From contig NZ_CP143867.1 of the NCBI RefSeq assembly GCF_036416795.1, positions 1,984,001 through 2,048,000 of the forward strand: a stretch of DNA of 64,000 nt, given 5' to 3'. A model generated the notes under the pieces. It searched no databases and was not told where the DNA came from. It saw nothing but the letters and a program-made list of their open reading frames with translations. Every line of letters starts with the position of its first letter. Position 1 is the stretch's first letter. Both the position numbers and the translations under genes were made by a program. Of this stretch, positions 42,897-52,014 are shown piece after piece. The DNA is from Bacteroides sp. MSB163. GTDB taxonomy: Bacteria; Bacteroidota; Bacteroidia; Bacteroidales; Bacteroidaceae.

Positions 42897-44267
42897 ATGG
42901 AATTAATGAAAACGTATACAGAAAAAGAAAGGCAAATAGAAGTCATCAATGACGTTGATGTCTTGGTTGTTGGTGGTGGGCCTGCCGGTGTCGGTGCTGC
43001 TATCGGTGCTGCCAAGGCCGGAGCTTCGACCATGCTTGTTGAGGCGATGGGCTCGTTTGGTGGCATGTGGACCAATGGTCTGGTGATCACATTGGCCGGG
43101 TTCAACAGTTGGTTGCGTCCTTATCGCCGTTGTGTAGATGGTGTTATGGGTGAATGGATTGCGATGGCTGAAAAGAAGGGAGGCGTTGAAAATAACCGTA
43201 GTTGGGTACTGAGCTCTGACCCTGAGATTATGAAACTGACTGCTGATGAACTACTGTTGAAATATCAGGTAAGATGTCTGTTGCATACCTGGATGGCCGA
43301 TGTCATTGTTGAAGAGAATAAAGTGAAGGGGGGCATTGTAGAGAATGTGGATGGGCGTAAGGCAATTATGGCTAAGATCGTAGTGGATTGTACCGGAAAT
43401 GGGGATGTCATAGCGCGTGCCGGAGCCGGGTTTAATATATCACCTGAACTTCAGCCCATGACATTGCCTTTTTTTCTTGCGGAAGTTAACCCACAGGGAA
43501 GTGTAGGCTATGAAGATGAATTGACAATACCGTTTGGTCCTGGACCCGGTTTCTTAGGGAAAGAATTGTTAACCGAATATACCTCGCGAAGGAGAGATGT
43601 CGGAATTGACCGTGAGATGCTCAGTAATGCCTCTGAGGCCGATGAACTTCCTTTCTTTGGTGGTCCCTGGTTTGGCGGTTTAAGAAAAAACTATCCTTGG
43701 GTTAATACGACACGTGTTTATGGATCGGCGGTTAATGCAAACGAGCTGACTGCTGCTGAAATGGAGGCACGTAGTGATGCTCACCGTATTGTCAACTATT
43801 ACAAAAAACATTGCAAAGGCTTTGAGAACAGTTGGATTATGAATACTTCAGCCACCATTGGCATTCGCGAAACCCGTAGGCTTGATGGGGTCTATACCAT
43901 GACCAAAAATGACATTGTATCCAACCGCAAGTTTGAAGATTCAATAGCATTGGGTGTTTGGCCCATTGATGTGCACCCTCCTAAAAATCAAAACGGTATG
44001 CATGACATGTATGTACCTCTTCCATTCCAAATACCTTATCGCAGTTTGTTACCTGCCAAGATTGATAATCTGCTGGTTGGTGGTCGTTGTATCTCGGTTG
44101 ATCGTGAGGCTCTCGGCACTGTCAGGGTTGGGGCTACTTGCGGAGCTACAGGACATGCAGCCGGTGTGGCGGCAGCCTTGGCGGCGCAAACGGGAAGTAC
44201 TCCCCGTAATCTCTCTTGCAATGAGGTTCGGAAAGAAATATTGAATCAAAAGGCTATTATTGAATAA
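42897..44267 (+). CDS. FAD-dependent oxidoreductase
   Basis: The protein has 456 residues with no signal peptide, so it is cytoplasmic. The dinucleotide-binding motif is VDVLVVGGGPAGVGAAIGAA, followed by the acidic VEAMGSFGGMWTNG that contacts FAD. A second FAD motif reads DCTGNGDVIARAG, and the C-terminal NLLVGGRCISVDREALGTVR also fits the FAD-dependent oxidoreductase family PF12831. Members are common in carbohydrate utilisation loci, but reactions are mostly unassigned. It may oxidise or dehydrate the imported sugar or polyol before the dehydrogenase/kinase steps. It is 26 bp after the GDPD gene and 18 bp before the MBL-fold gene. Confidence 0.85.
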   Translation: MELMKTYTEKERQIEVINDVDVLVVGGGPAGVGAAIGAAKAGASTMLVEAMGSFGGMWTNGLVITLAGFNSWLRPYRRCVDGVMGEWIAMAEKKGGVENNRSWVLSSDPEIMKLTADELLLKYQVRCLLHTWMADVIVEENKVKGGIVENVDGRKAIMAKIVVDCTGNGDVIARAGAGFNISPELQPMTLPFFLAEVNPQGSVGYEDELTIPFGPGPGFLGKELLTEYTSRRRDVGIDREMLSNASEADELPFFGGPWFGGLRKNYPWVNTTRVYGSAVNANELTAAEMEARSDAHRIVNYYKKHCKGFENSWIMNTSATIGIRETRRLDGVYTMTKNDIVSNRKFEDSIALGVWPIDVHPPKNQNGMHDMYVPLPFQIPYRSLLPAKIDNLLVGGRCISVDREALGTVRVGATCGATGHAAGVAAALAAQTGSTPRNLSCNEVRKEILNQKAIIE

Positions 44268-44284
44268 AATAACAAGAAGATACT

Positions 44285-45526
44285 ATGAATATCCCATTTA
44301 AAATACCGGTTATAGCATTATTAGTTCTCTTTTCAATGACTATCCGGGCTCAGGAAGTAAAAATAGGTAAGGTATTACCAGCGTGGAAGGAAGGCTATCT
44401 TGATATTCATGCCATCAACACTGGACAAGGGGAATGTACTTTCTTTATATTACCCGACGGTACTACGATGTTGGTTGATGCCGGTGAAATTCGAGAAAAA
44501 GCACCCAACATTGTGCCACAAAAACCAAATGAAGAAATAGCTCCTTATGAAACCTATGCAAAATATATTGCACATTTCATGAAGGGAACTAAACAGAAGG
44601 CAATTGACTATATGCTTCTGACTCACTTTCATATCGACCACATGGGTGAAATTAATAAAGGATGCAAGTGGGCGGAGAATAAGGCTTATCAGCTAACCGG
44701 TATATCTGGTGTGGGCGATTGTATCCCCTTTAGGAAGGCTATTGACCGTGGTTGGCCGGACTATAACGATCCAATAGCGCCTATAAGTAAAGCATTTCCG
44801 AACTATTTGAATTTTATAAAATGGCAGAAGGAGAAAAATGGTATGGAGATTGAACAATTTAAAGTTGGCAAGAAAGATCAGCTTGTGCTCGTTCATAATG
44901 CTGCTAAATATCCCACTTTCGAAATTCGTAATATAGCGGCTAACGGACGTGTGTGGACTGGGGTTGAAGATATTGAGCGTAATTATTTCATTCCCACTGA
45001 CCAACTGTCCAAAAGTGAATGGCCGGATGAAAACCAGTGTTCCATTGTTTTTCGTGTTTCTTATGGCAAATTTGATTACTTCACCGGGGCAGACCTGCCT
45101 GCCGTAACCACTTTGGATTGGCAGAATCTGGAATTACCGGTTGGCTCGGTGACGGGTCCGGTAGAAGCATGTAAGAGTAATCATCACATGAATTACGATG
45201 CGATGGGCGTTACACTTCTCAAAGCTCTTCGGCCCCAGGTCGTTGTAGTTCATAATCGAAAGGCACAGCAGCCGGATATTGAAGTGTTGCGTCGTATTCT
45301 TTCTGCGACAAAGGCTTATCCAGGAGAGAAGGATGTATTTTCAACCAACTTCCATCCTGCAACAGCGCTTGTTGCCTATCCTAACACCAAACAGATGGCT
45401 GCTAAGCAGGGACATATTGTAATTCGCGTACAACCCGGTGGTAATGAATTTTATGTCTATGCCCTCGATGATACAAGTGACAACTATGCTGTGACCTCCA
45501 TTCATGGACCTTATATCTGTAATTAA
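44285..45526 (+). CDS. Secreted metallo-beta-lactamase-fold hydrolase (ComEC/Rec2-like)
   Basis: The protein has 413 residues with a signal peptide (IPVIALLVLFSMTIRAQ). The metal-binding motif HxHxDH is present as THFHIDHMGE (about residues 117-126). The N-terminal strand pair DIHAINTGQGECTFFILPDG and LVDAGE resembles the beta-lactamase-fold domain of ComEC-type proteins. Further metal ligands are likely at YFTGADLP and VVVHNRKAQQPD. The substrate is unknown; phosphodiester or ester cleavage would fit the locus (inference). It lies directly between the FAD oxidoreductase and symporter genes. Confidence 0.85.
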   Translation: MNIPFKIPVIALLVLFSMTIRAQEVKIGKVLPAWKEGYLDIHAINTGQGECTFFILPDGTTMLVDAGEIREKAPNIVPQKPNEEIAPYETYAKYIAHFMKGTKQKAIDYMLLTHFHIDHMGEINKGCKWAENKAYQLTGISGVGDCIPFRKAIDRGWPDYNDPIAPISKAFPNYLNFIKWQKEKNGMEIEQFKVGKKDQLVLVHNAAKYPTFEIRNIAANGRVWTGVEDIERNYFIPTDQLSKSEWPDENQCSIVFRVSYGKFDYFTGADLPAVTTLDWQNLELPVGSVTGPVEACKSNHHMNYDAMGVTLLKALRPQVVVVHNRKAQQPDIEVLRRILSATKAYPGEKDVFSTNFHPATALVAYPNTKQMAAKQGHIVIRVQPGGNEFYVYALDDTSDNYAVTSIHGPYICN

Positions 45527-45545
45527 TACACTAAAACCCGATACC

Positions 45546-47090
45546 ATGCAATTATTAGATTGGATTATAGTAATTCTATTTTTGGGAGCCTTGACAATGA
45601 TAGGTTTCCTCTTCTCTCGTAAAAATAAAAATGTTGAAGATTATTTCCTTGGCGGGCGAAGTATGCCGACGTGGTTGGTAGCTTTTGCTGCGGTTGGAAC
45701 ATCAATCAGTGCCGGTACATTTGTTGGCGCACCTCAAATTGCTTTCGACGGTAACTTTACTTATATCATGCTTAGTGTTGGGGCGATAATTGGTGGCTTA
45801 ATGGCAGCTTATATTATTTTGCCTGCCCTTTATAAAGCCAATACGATAACCATTTATGGTTATCTGGGTAATCGTTTTGGTGATGGCGCTAAAACGGCGA
45901 CCAGTATCATGTTCTTGTTGGGGCAATTGCTCACGTCAGGCTCACGCCTTTTCATTGCTGCCATTGCGGTGTCTGTAATGCTTTATAATGATATATTGTT
46001 TCCTAACCTGATTGCTTCGATTGTGATTCTCGGCATTGTTAGTACAATCTATACAATGGCTGGAGGCATAAAAGGATTGATTTATATTGATACGATTCAA
46101 ATTCTGCTCGTAATCGGTACTGGTCTGGTTGCCATTTATTTGTTATTTAGTGCCATTCCGCTATCGTTGGGTGAGATTGTCAATGTGCTTGAAAATACGG
46201 AGTCCGGTGATAAGCTACAGGTGATTGATCCGAAGTTGTCACTAACCGAACCCTATAATTTGATTGGTGCTCTTTTTGCCTGCGCCATCTTTAAGTTTGC
46301 ACAATATAGTACGGATCAGGAATTTGTACAACGCCAGCTGACCTGCAAGTCTGTGAAAAAGGCGGCAAGTTCACTTGTATATTCTCAGGTTATCTCCCTT
46401 CCCGTTGTTGTGATCTTTATGATCATCGGTTCGTTGCTGTATGTGTTCTATTCACGTCCGGAGTTACTTGGTGCAACCGCACCGAGTGACATGTTAAATG
46501 ATAGCCGTCAGGTATTCCCGCAATATATGTTCAACCACATGCCAACGGGTGTTCTTGGTCTGATGGTGGTAGGGCTGCTTGCAGCTGCATTGTCAAGTTT
46601 TAATTCGGCCATTAATTCAATGACCAGTAGCTTGTTCTCCGATCTTTATCTTCCTTGGAGACAAAAACGCGATAAGGGTAATGTGAAAGTTAAGTCAGAG
46701 TTGAAGGAATCACGTTTCCTTGTAGTCATTATGGGGATTGTATTGACGGCTTTTGCTATTATTGCTGCTTTGATGCAAGAAGCGGGCGATCAGTCGTTGG
46801 TTGATTTTGCGCTTGGCATCATGAGTTTCTCCTATGCCGGCATGTTGGGGATATTCCTTTGTGCTGTCTTGACCCGTCGTGGCAATGTTTATAGTGTGGT
46901 AGCCGCATTGGTTACCGGCTGTTTGGTAGTTCTGCTTCTTCAACCCGGCATTTTGGGCTGGTGGAGCACAGCTTTATTCGGTGCAACTCTCAAGCTGGCC
47001 TGGCCTTGGTGGGTTGTTGTTGGTGGTAGTATTAGTTTCCTTGTTTGTTGTATTGGAAAGAAAAAAGAATTGGTTAACTATAATGAATAG
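45546..47090 (+). CDS. Sodium/solute symporter (SSS family)
   Basis: The protein has 514 residues from MQLLDWIIVILFLGALTMIG at 45546; an in-frame start at 45504 lies inside the previous gene. About 13 membrane helices are visible. The family motifs VEDYFLGGRSMPTWLVAFAAVG (in part), SISAGTFVGAPQ and the later AALSSFNSAINSMTSSLFSDLY with the Na2-site serines are present. It should import a neutral or anionic small molecule such as a monosaccharide or polyol with Na+ across the inner membrane. It supplies the intracellular dehydrogenase and kinase with their substrate. It overlaps the esterase gene start by a few bases. Confidence 0.93.
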   Translation: MQLLDWIIVILFLGALTMIGFLFSRKNKNVEDYFLGGRSMPTWLVAFAAVGTSISAGTFVGAPQIAFDGNFTYIMLSVGAIIGGLMAAYIILPALYKANTITIYGYLGNRFGDGAKTATSIMFLLGQLLTSGSRLFIAAIAVSVMLYNDILFPNLIASIVILGIVSTIYTMAGGIKGLIYIDTIQILLVIGTGLVAIYLLFSAIPLSLGEIVNVLENTESGDKLQVIDPKLSLTEPYNLIGALFACAIFKFAQYSTDQEFVQRQLTCKSVKKAASSLVYSQVISLPVVVIFMIIGSLLYVFYSRPELLGATAPSDMLNDSRQVFPQYMFNHMPTGVLGLMVVGLLAAALSSFNSAINSMTSSLFSDLYLPWRQKRDKGNVKVKSELKESRFLVVIMGIVLTAFAIIAALMQEAGDQSLVDFALGIMSFSYAGMLGIFLCAVLTRRGNVYSVVAALVTGCLVVLLLQPGILGWWSTALFGATLKLAWPWWVVVGGSISFLVCCIGKKKELVNYNE

Positions 47091-48528
47091 AGTAATGAAA
47101 AAGCAATGGGTATTATTGGTGGTGTTGGCTGTTGTTACTTGTTGCCCTGTGTTGGCTAAAGTAACACTTCCCGCTATCATTTCTGATAATATGGTTTTGC
47201 AACAAGATACCAGAGTTAATATCTGGGGGAAGGCAGAACCGGGTGAAGTCATAACTGTTCAACCTTCATGGGCTACTAAGGCTATGACTGCGGTTGCTTC
47301 TGAAGATGGCAAATGGATTGTGAAATTGAAAACGCCTCGTGCAACGATGAAAAATCAGTCGATTACCGTTAGTGGAGAGAACACTGTAACAGTCAGCAAT
47401 ATCTTGATTGGTGAGGTATGGCTTTGCGGTGGGCAGAGTAATATGCTTTTTCCGGTTGGCAAACAAAAAGAAGTGAAGTGGCAAACCGGTATGGAAGGGG
47501 CCTACAAAGAACTACAGGACGCCAATTATCCTGAAATCCGTCTCTTCACCGTGCCTTATTGCCTGGCACCTGACGGTGAACGTGATGATTGTGAGGGGAA
47601 GTGGCTTGTTTGTACTGCGGACCATGCTTATAATTTCTCAGCAGTGGGTTTTGTTTTCGGTCGACGTCTTTTCAAAGAACTCCATATTCCTGTCGGACTC
47701 ATTCTTTCAGCCAAAGGTGATACACATGTGGAGTCATGGACTAAAATGGAGGTGATGGAAAATAACCCACTTTATGCAGATGTGTTCGATGAGTTTGGAG
47801 TAGAGAATGTGAAACAGAATAAACTCTATAAAGTTCCGTCCACACTATGGAACGGCATGATTAGACCAATTCTGGGTTACACCGTCAAGGGCACTATTTG
47901 GTATCAAGGGGAAGCCAATGCTATGCGCTATGAGCAATATCAACAGGTATTTACCAATATGATTAATAGTTGGCGTAAGGAGTGGAAGCAACCGGACATG
48001 CCTTTTTACTTCGTTCAGATTGCTCCTTTCAAAGGTCAGCCTGCCGGTATCCGGGAAGCTCAGCTTCAAACGTGGCAGGGTGGATTGAAGAATCTGGGCA
48101 TGGTGGTTACTACTGACGTAGGCGATTCGCTTGATATCCATCCCCGCAACAAACGTGTTCCAGGAGAAAGATTAGCTTTATGGGCGTTGGCTAAACAATA
48201 TGGTAAGAATATTGTCTGTTCCGGTCCTCTGTTTAAGTCTATGAAATTATCTGGGAGCAAACTTATACTGAGTTTTGATTATGCAGATAATGGTTTAATG
48301 ACACCTAATGATGAACCAGTGGAAGGTTTCTATATAGCCGGTGCAGATCGGAAATTCTATCCTGCAAAAGCGATTATTAACGGTAACCGCATTGAAGTGT
48401 CCTCTTCTCAGGTGCAGGAGCCCGTGGCGGTACGTTATGCGTTTGCGAATTTCTTTCGGGCGAATCTTTATAATAAGGAAGGGCTACCGGCAACTCCGTT
48501 CCGCAGTGACTCATGGTCTAAAAAATAA
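47083..48528 (+). CDS. Sialate O-acetylesterase-type SGNH carbohydrate esterase
   Basis: The protein has 481 residues. The start at 47083 overlaps the symporter stop, and ATG 47095 (MKKQWVLLVV) is an alternative. The signal peptide ends near PVLAK. Block I has the nucleophile Ser in LCGGQSNMLFPVG, and the oxyanion Gly/Asn are in WYQGEANAMRYE. The catalytic Asp-His pair is in DSLDIHPRNKRVPGERLA. The N-terminal jelly-roll (TLPAIISDNMVLQQ) is the usual family start. It should remove acetyl groups from a carbohydrate in the periplasm. True sialate specificity is not implied, since many relatives act on other acetylated sugars. Confidence 0.88.
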   Translation: MNRVMKKQWVLLVVLAVVTCCPVLAKVTLPAIISDNMVLQQDTRVNIWGKAEPGEVITVQPSWATKAMTAVASEDGKWIVKLKTPRATMKNQSITVSGENTVTVSNILIGEVWLCGGQSNMLFPVGKQKEVKWQTGMEGAYKELQDANYPEIRLFTVPYCLAPDGERDDCEGKWLVCTADHAYNFSAVGFVFGRRLFKELHIPVGLILSAKGDTHVESWTKMEVMENNPLYADVFDEFGVENVKQNKLYKVPSTLWNGMIRPILGYTVKGTIWYQGEANAMRYEQYQQVFTNMINSWRKEWKQPDMPFYFVQIAPFKGQPAGIREAQLQTWQGGLKNLGMVVTTDVGDSLDIHPRNKRVPGERLALWALAKQYGKNIVCSGPLFKSMKLSGSKLILSFDYADNGLMTPNDEPVEGFYIAGADRKFYPAKAIINGNRIEVSSSQVQEPVAVRYAFANFFRANLYNKEGLPATPFRSDSWSKK

Positions 48529-48534
48529 ATACAT

Positions 48535-50208
48535 ATGAAAATCAATAAATCAATATGCAGCTTGGCGTTAGCCGCTCCTTTAGTTCTCTCACAGAATCTC
48601 TATGCCGGACAGCGCCCTAATATCGTTTTCTTTTTAGTAGATGATTTCGGGTGGACAGAATCTTCTCTGTCTTTCGGTGAAGAAATATACCCTAATAACC
48701 AGCGTTTTAAAACGCCCAATATGGAGCGTCTTTCTCAAATGGGTGTCATGATGACAAACGCTTATGCTTGTCCGGTTTCAACACCTACACGTGCATCTCT
48801 AATGACTGGCATGAGCCCTGCTCACATGAAGATTACGTCGTTTATTTCACTCTATAAAGATATTGTGCCGGATGCAATTGGCGGTCACCCTGGTGCCACC
48901 AATGAGAACCTCGATGATATTTTTGCTCATCCGGAGTGGAATTATAATGCTTTCTGTCCCGTTTCTCTTGAACCGGAACGTGAAACATACGGGCTCAATC
49001 ATACCTTCTATGCAACTCCTATGGTTGAAATTCTTCGTGATGCGGGCTATCATACTATTCATGTGGGTAAGGCACATTGGGGGCCTGCGGGTACGCCCGG
49101 CTCAAATCCTTATAATATGGGCTTTGTGGTTAACATTGCCGGTTCGAGCAATGGTCATCCCAAAAGCTATCTTCCCGAAGATAATTTTGGCAATTTACCG
49201 GGTAAGGGTGATTATGGTTCGGTACAAAATATGTCACAATATTATGGTACTGATGTACATCTGACCGAAGCTATGACCCGCGAAGCACTCAAAACGCTTG
49301 AACATCCCATCAGGCAGAAGTTACCTTTCTATCTCTATTTTTCCCATTATTCTAATCATACTCCCATTCAACGGGATAAGCGGTATATTCAGCCCTACCT
49401 TGATGCCGGAATGGATGAAGGACAGGCGCGCTATGCTTCCATGGTGGAAGGCATGGATAAAGGTTTGGGTGATGTACTTGATTTCTTGGAAACTAAAGGT
49501 GTGGCTGACAATACAATTATCATTTTTTACTCCGATAACGGAGGACATAGTGTAGGAAATGAGAAGGGTGGGGAACCTCATACTCAGAATCTCCCATTAC
49601 GTGAGGGGAAAGGATCGGTTTATGAAGGTGGTATCCGTGTTCCTATGCTCTTTTGCTGGCCGGGTAAGGTTAGTGCCGGAACGCGTATCAATACGCCTGT
49701 TTCGGCGGAAGATGTGTTCCCGACAATCCTTGAAATGGCAGGGGTGAAGAAATACGAAACCGTTCAGGAACGAGATGGTCAGAGCTTAGTGAAACTGATT
49801 CAGAAAGGTTCCCGGTATGTGGCTAAGGCTCAGAAAAGTGGGAAGATTACCAATCAACGCGAGGCTAATGCTATTGTAATTCCCGAAGCTATTTCGGGCA
49901 TTGACCCTGAGCGTGGCATCATCTTTCATTTTCCTCATCAGCTTCGCTTTGAGGATCAGGATGATATCGACTTCATGAGTGCTCTCCGTAAGGGCGATTG
50001 GAAATTGGTCTATCGTATGCATACTGCCGAACTGGAACTTTACAATCTTCGTGAAGATATTGGTGAACGTAACAATCTGGCTGCCCGACATTTGGAAATA
50101 GTGAGGGAAATGGCAAAAGAACTTGGTACCCGTCTTCGTGGTTGGGATGCCCCAATGCCTACCGTGAGGGCAACCGGGCAAAAGGTTCCCATGCCCGATG
50201 AATTATAA
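48535..50208 (+). CDS. Periplasmic sulfatase (Ser-type formylglycine site)
   Basis: The protein has 557 residues with a signal peptide (ICSLALAAPLVLSQNLYAG). Metal ligands are at FFLVDDFGW (Asp36, Asp37). The sulfatase signature reads CPVSTPTRASLMTG, with Ser82 as the residue to be converted to formylglycine, so a radical-SAM anSME-type maturase encoded elsewhere is required. Further motifs are HVGKAHWG, IIFYSDNGGH with the second Asp-Asn pair, and RVPMLFCWPGK. It would remove sulfate from the imported glycan or polyol. It is the last gene of the operon and is followed by a terminator at 50223-50257. Confidence 0.92.
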   Translation: MKINKSICSLALAAPLVLSQNLYAGQRPNIVFFLVDDFGWTESSLSFGEEIYPNNQRFKTPNMERLSQMGVMMTNAYACPVSTPTRASLMTGMSPAHMKITSFISLYKDIVPDAIGGHPGATNENLDDIFAHPEWNYNAFCPVSLEPERETYGLNHTFYATPMVEILRDAGYHTIHVGKAHWGPAGTPGSNPYNMGFVVNIAGSSNGHPKSYLPEDNFGNLPGKGDYGSVQNMSQYYGTDVHLTEAMTREALKTLEHPIRQKLPFYLYFSHYSNHTPIQRDKRYIQPYLDAGMDEGQARYASMVEGMDKGLGDVLDFLETKGVADNTIIIFYSDNGGHSVGNEKGGEPHTQNLPLREGKGSVYEGGIRVPMLFCWPGKVSAGTRINTPVSAEDVFPTILEMAGVKKYETVQERDGQSLVKLIQKGSRYVAKAQKSGKITNQREANAIVIPEAISGIDPERGIIFHFPHQLRFEDQDDIDFMSALRKGDWKLVYRMHTAELELYNLREDIGERNNLAARHLEIVREMAKELGTRLRGWDAPMPTVRATGQKVPMPDEL

Positions 50209-50222
50209 TGTGTGGTTAAATA

Positions 50223-50257
50223 GAAACAGGCTGCAACTTAATTGTACAGCCTGTTTC
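50223..50257. terminator. Bidirectional terminator between the sulfatase and acyl-CoA synthetase genes
   Basis: The arms GAAACAGGCTG and CAGCCTGTTTC form an 11-bp perfect stem with a 13-nt loop, with T-rich sequence on the plus-strand side. The flanking genes converge. Confidence 0.8.
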
Positions 50258-50272
50258 TTTATATTTAATTCT

Positions 50273-51919
50273 TTATATTATTTCGATTCCTTGTGCCTTG
50301 CAAAGTTGCAACCCTACATCTTTCAGTTTGAATTTCTGTATCTTGCCGCTGCCCGTCATAGGGAATTCGTCAATGAAGAATACATATTTAGGTATTTTGT
50401 AACGTGAAATCTTGCCTGTACAGAAGTCGCGTACATCCGATTCGTGTATATCTGCTCCTTCCTTCAGTATGATGAAAGCACCTACTTCTTCGCCATATTT
50501 TTTCGATGGGATGCCTGCCACTTGCACATCCTTCACACCTTCCAGCTTGTAGAGGAACTCTTCAATTTCTCGCGGATAGATATTTTCGCCGCCACGGATA
50601 ATCATATCTTTGATGCGTCCGGTGATGCGGTAATTGCCATCTTCATCTTTCACACCAAGGTCACCGGAGTGAAGGAAGCCATTCTTGTCGATTACTTCGG
50701 CCGTGGCTTGCGGATTCTTATAGTAACCCTTCATGTTGTTATAGCCCCGGTTGCACATTTCGCCTTGCACACCTACCGGACATTCTTCTCCGGTTTCGGG
50801 ATCGATAACCCTGACTTCGGTATGTTCAAAATCATGTCCTACGGTATTGCAACGGACATCGAACGGGTCGTCAATGCGTGAGGCTGTCATACCCGGCGAT
50901 GTTTCTGTCAGACCATATACACTTGTAACTTTCATATACATCTTTTCTTCCACCTGCTTCATCAGTTCCACTGGGCAGAGTGAGCCGGCCATGATGCCGG
51001 TGCGCAGGCTGGACATATCGAACATGTCGAACATCGGATGATGCAACTCGGCAATGAACATTGTGGGGACACCGTACAGAGCCGTGCAGCGTTCTTTATG
51101 AATGGAGGCAAGCACTACCAGCGGATTGAAGCGTTCCACCATTACTTCCGTACAGCCATGTGTCAGACAGTTCATGGTGGCAAGTACTACACCGAAGCAG
51201 TGGAAGAGGGGTACACAAACGCATAACTTATCGTCGCTGGTGAACTTCATGTGTTCTCCTGTCAGATAGCCATTGTTAGTTATGTTATAGTGGGTGAGCA
51301 TAACGCCTTTCGGGAATCCGGTGGTGCCGGATGTGTATTGCATATTCACTACATCATGGCAGGTTACCTGGCTTTTCAGATTATTCAGACATTCATCTTC
51401 CACATTGTTACCCAATAAGAGGATTTCGGCTGTATTGTACATACCGCGATGTTTCTCCTGGCCTACATAAACAACGTTGCGCATGTGCGGGAAGCGTTGG
51501 CTCTTCAAATGTCCGCGTTCGCAGGTTTTCAGTTCCGGCAGCATGGTGTAAGTCATTTGTACGAAGTCGCTGTCTTTTTCACCATTCACAATGCAAAGGG
51601 TATGCATATCTGAGTTTTCGCACAAGTATTCCAGTTCTGCCTGTTTGTAGTTGGTATTTACGGTGACATAGACGGCACCTATTTTGGCGCAGGCATACAG
51701 AAGAGTAAGCCAGTCGGGTACATTAGCGGCCCATATACCTACATGGGTGCCGCGTTTCACTCCGATAGAAATTAGTCCTTTTGCCATGTCGTCTACCCGG
51801 CGGTTGAACTGGCTCCAGGTGAAGCGCAGGTTACGGTCGGAATAAACGATATATTCTTTGTCGGGCGTAGTTTCTGCCCAGTGCTCCAGCCATTGGCCGA
51901 GCGTTCTTTCGTATAACAT
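50273..51919 (-). CDS. AMP-forming acyl-CoA synthetase
   Basis: The protein has 548 residues and is cytoplasmic. The adenylate-forming core is visible: P-loop YTSGTTGFPKG (about residue 190), then VYGLTETSPG, HSGDLGVKDEDGNYRITGRIKD (in parts) and the C-terminal catalytic Lys in TGSGKIQKFKL. The overall pattern is of medium/long-chain fatty acyl-CoA ligases. It would activate a free fatty acid with ATP and CoA. It is downstream of an XRE-cupin regulator gene on the same strand, separated by a palindromic repeat. That pairing suggests control by the regulator (inference). Confidence 0.93.
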   Translation of the reverse strand: MLYERTLGQWLEHWAETTPDKEYIVYSDRNLRFTWSQFNRRVDDMAKGLISIGVKRGTHVGIWAANVPDWLTLLYACAKIGAVYVTVNTNYKQAELEYLCENSDMHTLCIVNGEKDSDFVQMTYTMLPELKTCERGHLKSQRFPHMRNVVYVGQEKHRGMYNTAEILLLGNNVEDECLNNLKSQVTCHDVVNMQYTSGTTGFPKGVMLTHYNITNNGYLTGEHMKFTSDDKLCVCVPLFHCFGVVLATMNCLTHGCTEVMVERFNPLVVLASIHKERCTALYGVPTMFIAELHHPMFDMFDMSSLRTGIMAGSLCPVELMKQVEEKMYMKVTSVYGLTETSPGMTASRIDDPFDVRCNTVGHDFEHTEVRVIDPETGEECPVGVQGEMCNRGYNNMKGYYKNPQATAEVIDKNGFLHSGDLGVKDEDGNYRITGRIKDMIIRGGENIYPREIEEFLYKLEGVKDVQVAGIPSKKYGEEVGAFIILKEGADIHESDVRDFCTGKISRYKIPKYVFFIDEFPMTGSGKIQKFKLKDVGLQLCKAQGIEII

Positions 51920-51920
51920 A

Positions 51921-52008
51921 GAAATGAAGAATTAAGAATGAAGAATGAAGAATTAGCCATGCGGTATCCTTATAGCGCAGCTCAATTCTTCATTCTTCAT
52001 TCTTCATT
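51921..52008. repeat. Dispersed palindromic GAAGAAT element, copy 3
   Basis: The GAAGAAT-type arms flank a core with AGCCATGCGG and AGCGCAGC. It is inverted relative to copy 2 at 29106-29197 and sits between two genes of the same strand. Confidence 0.8.
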
Positions 52009-52014
52009 ATTAAT

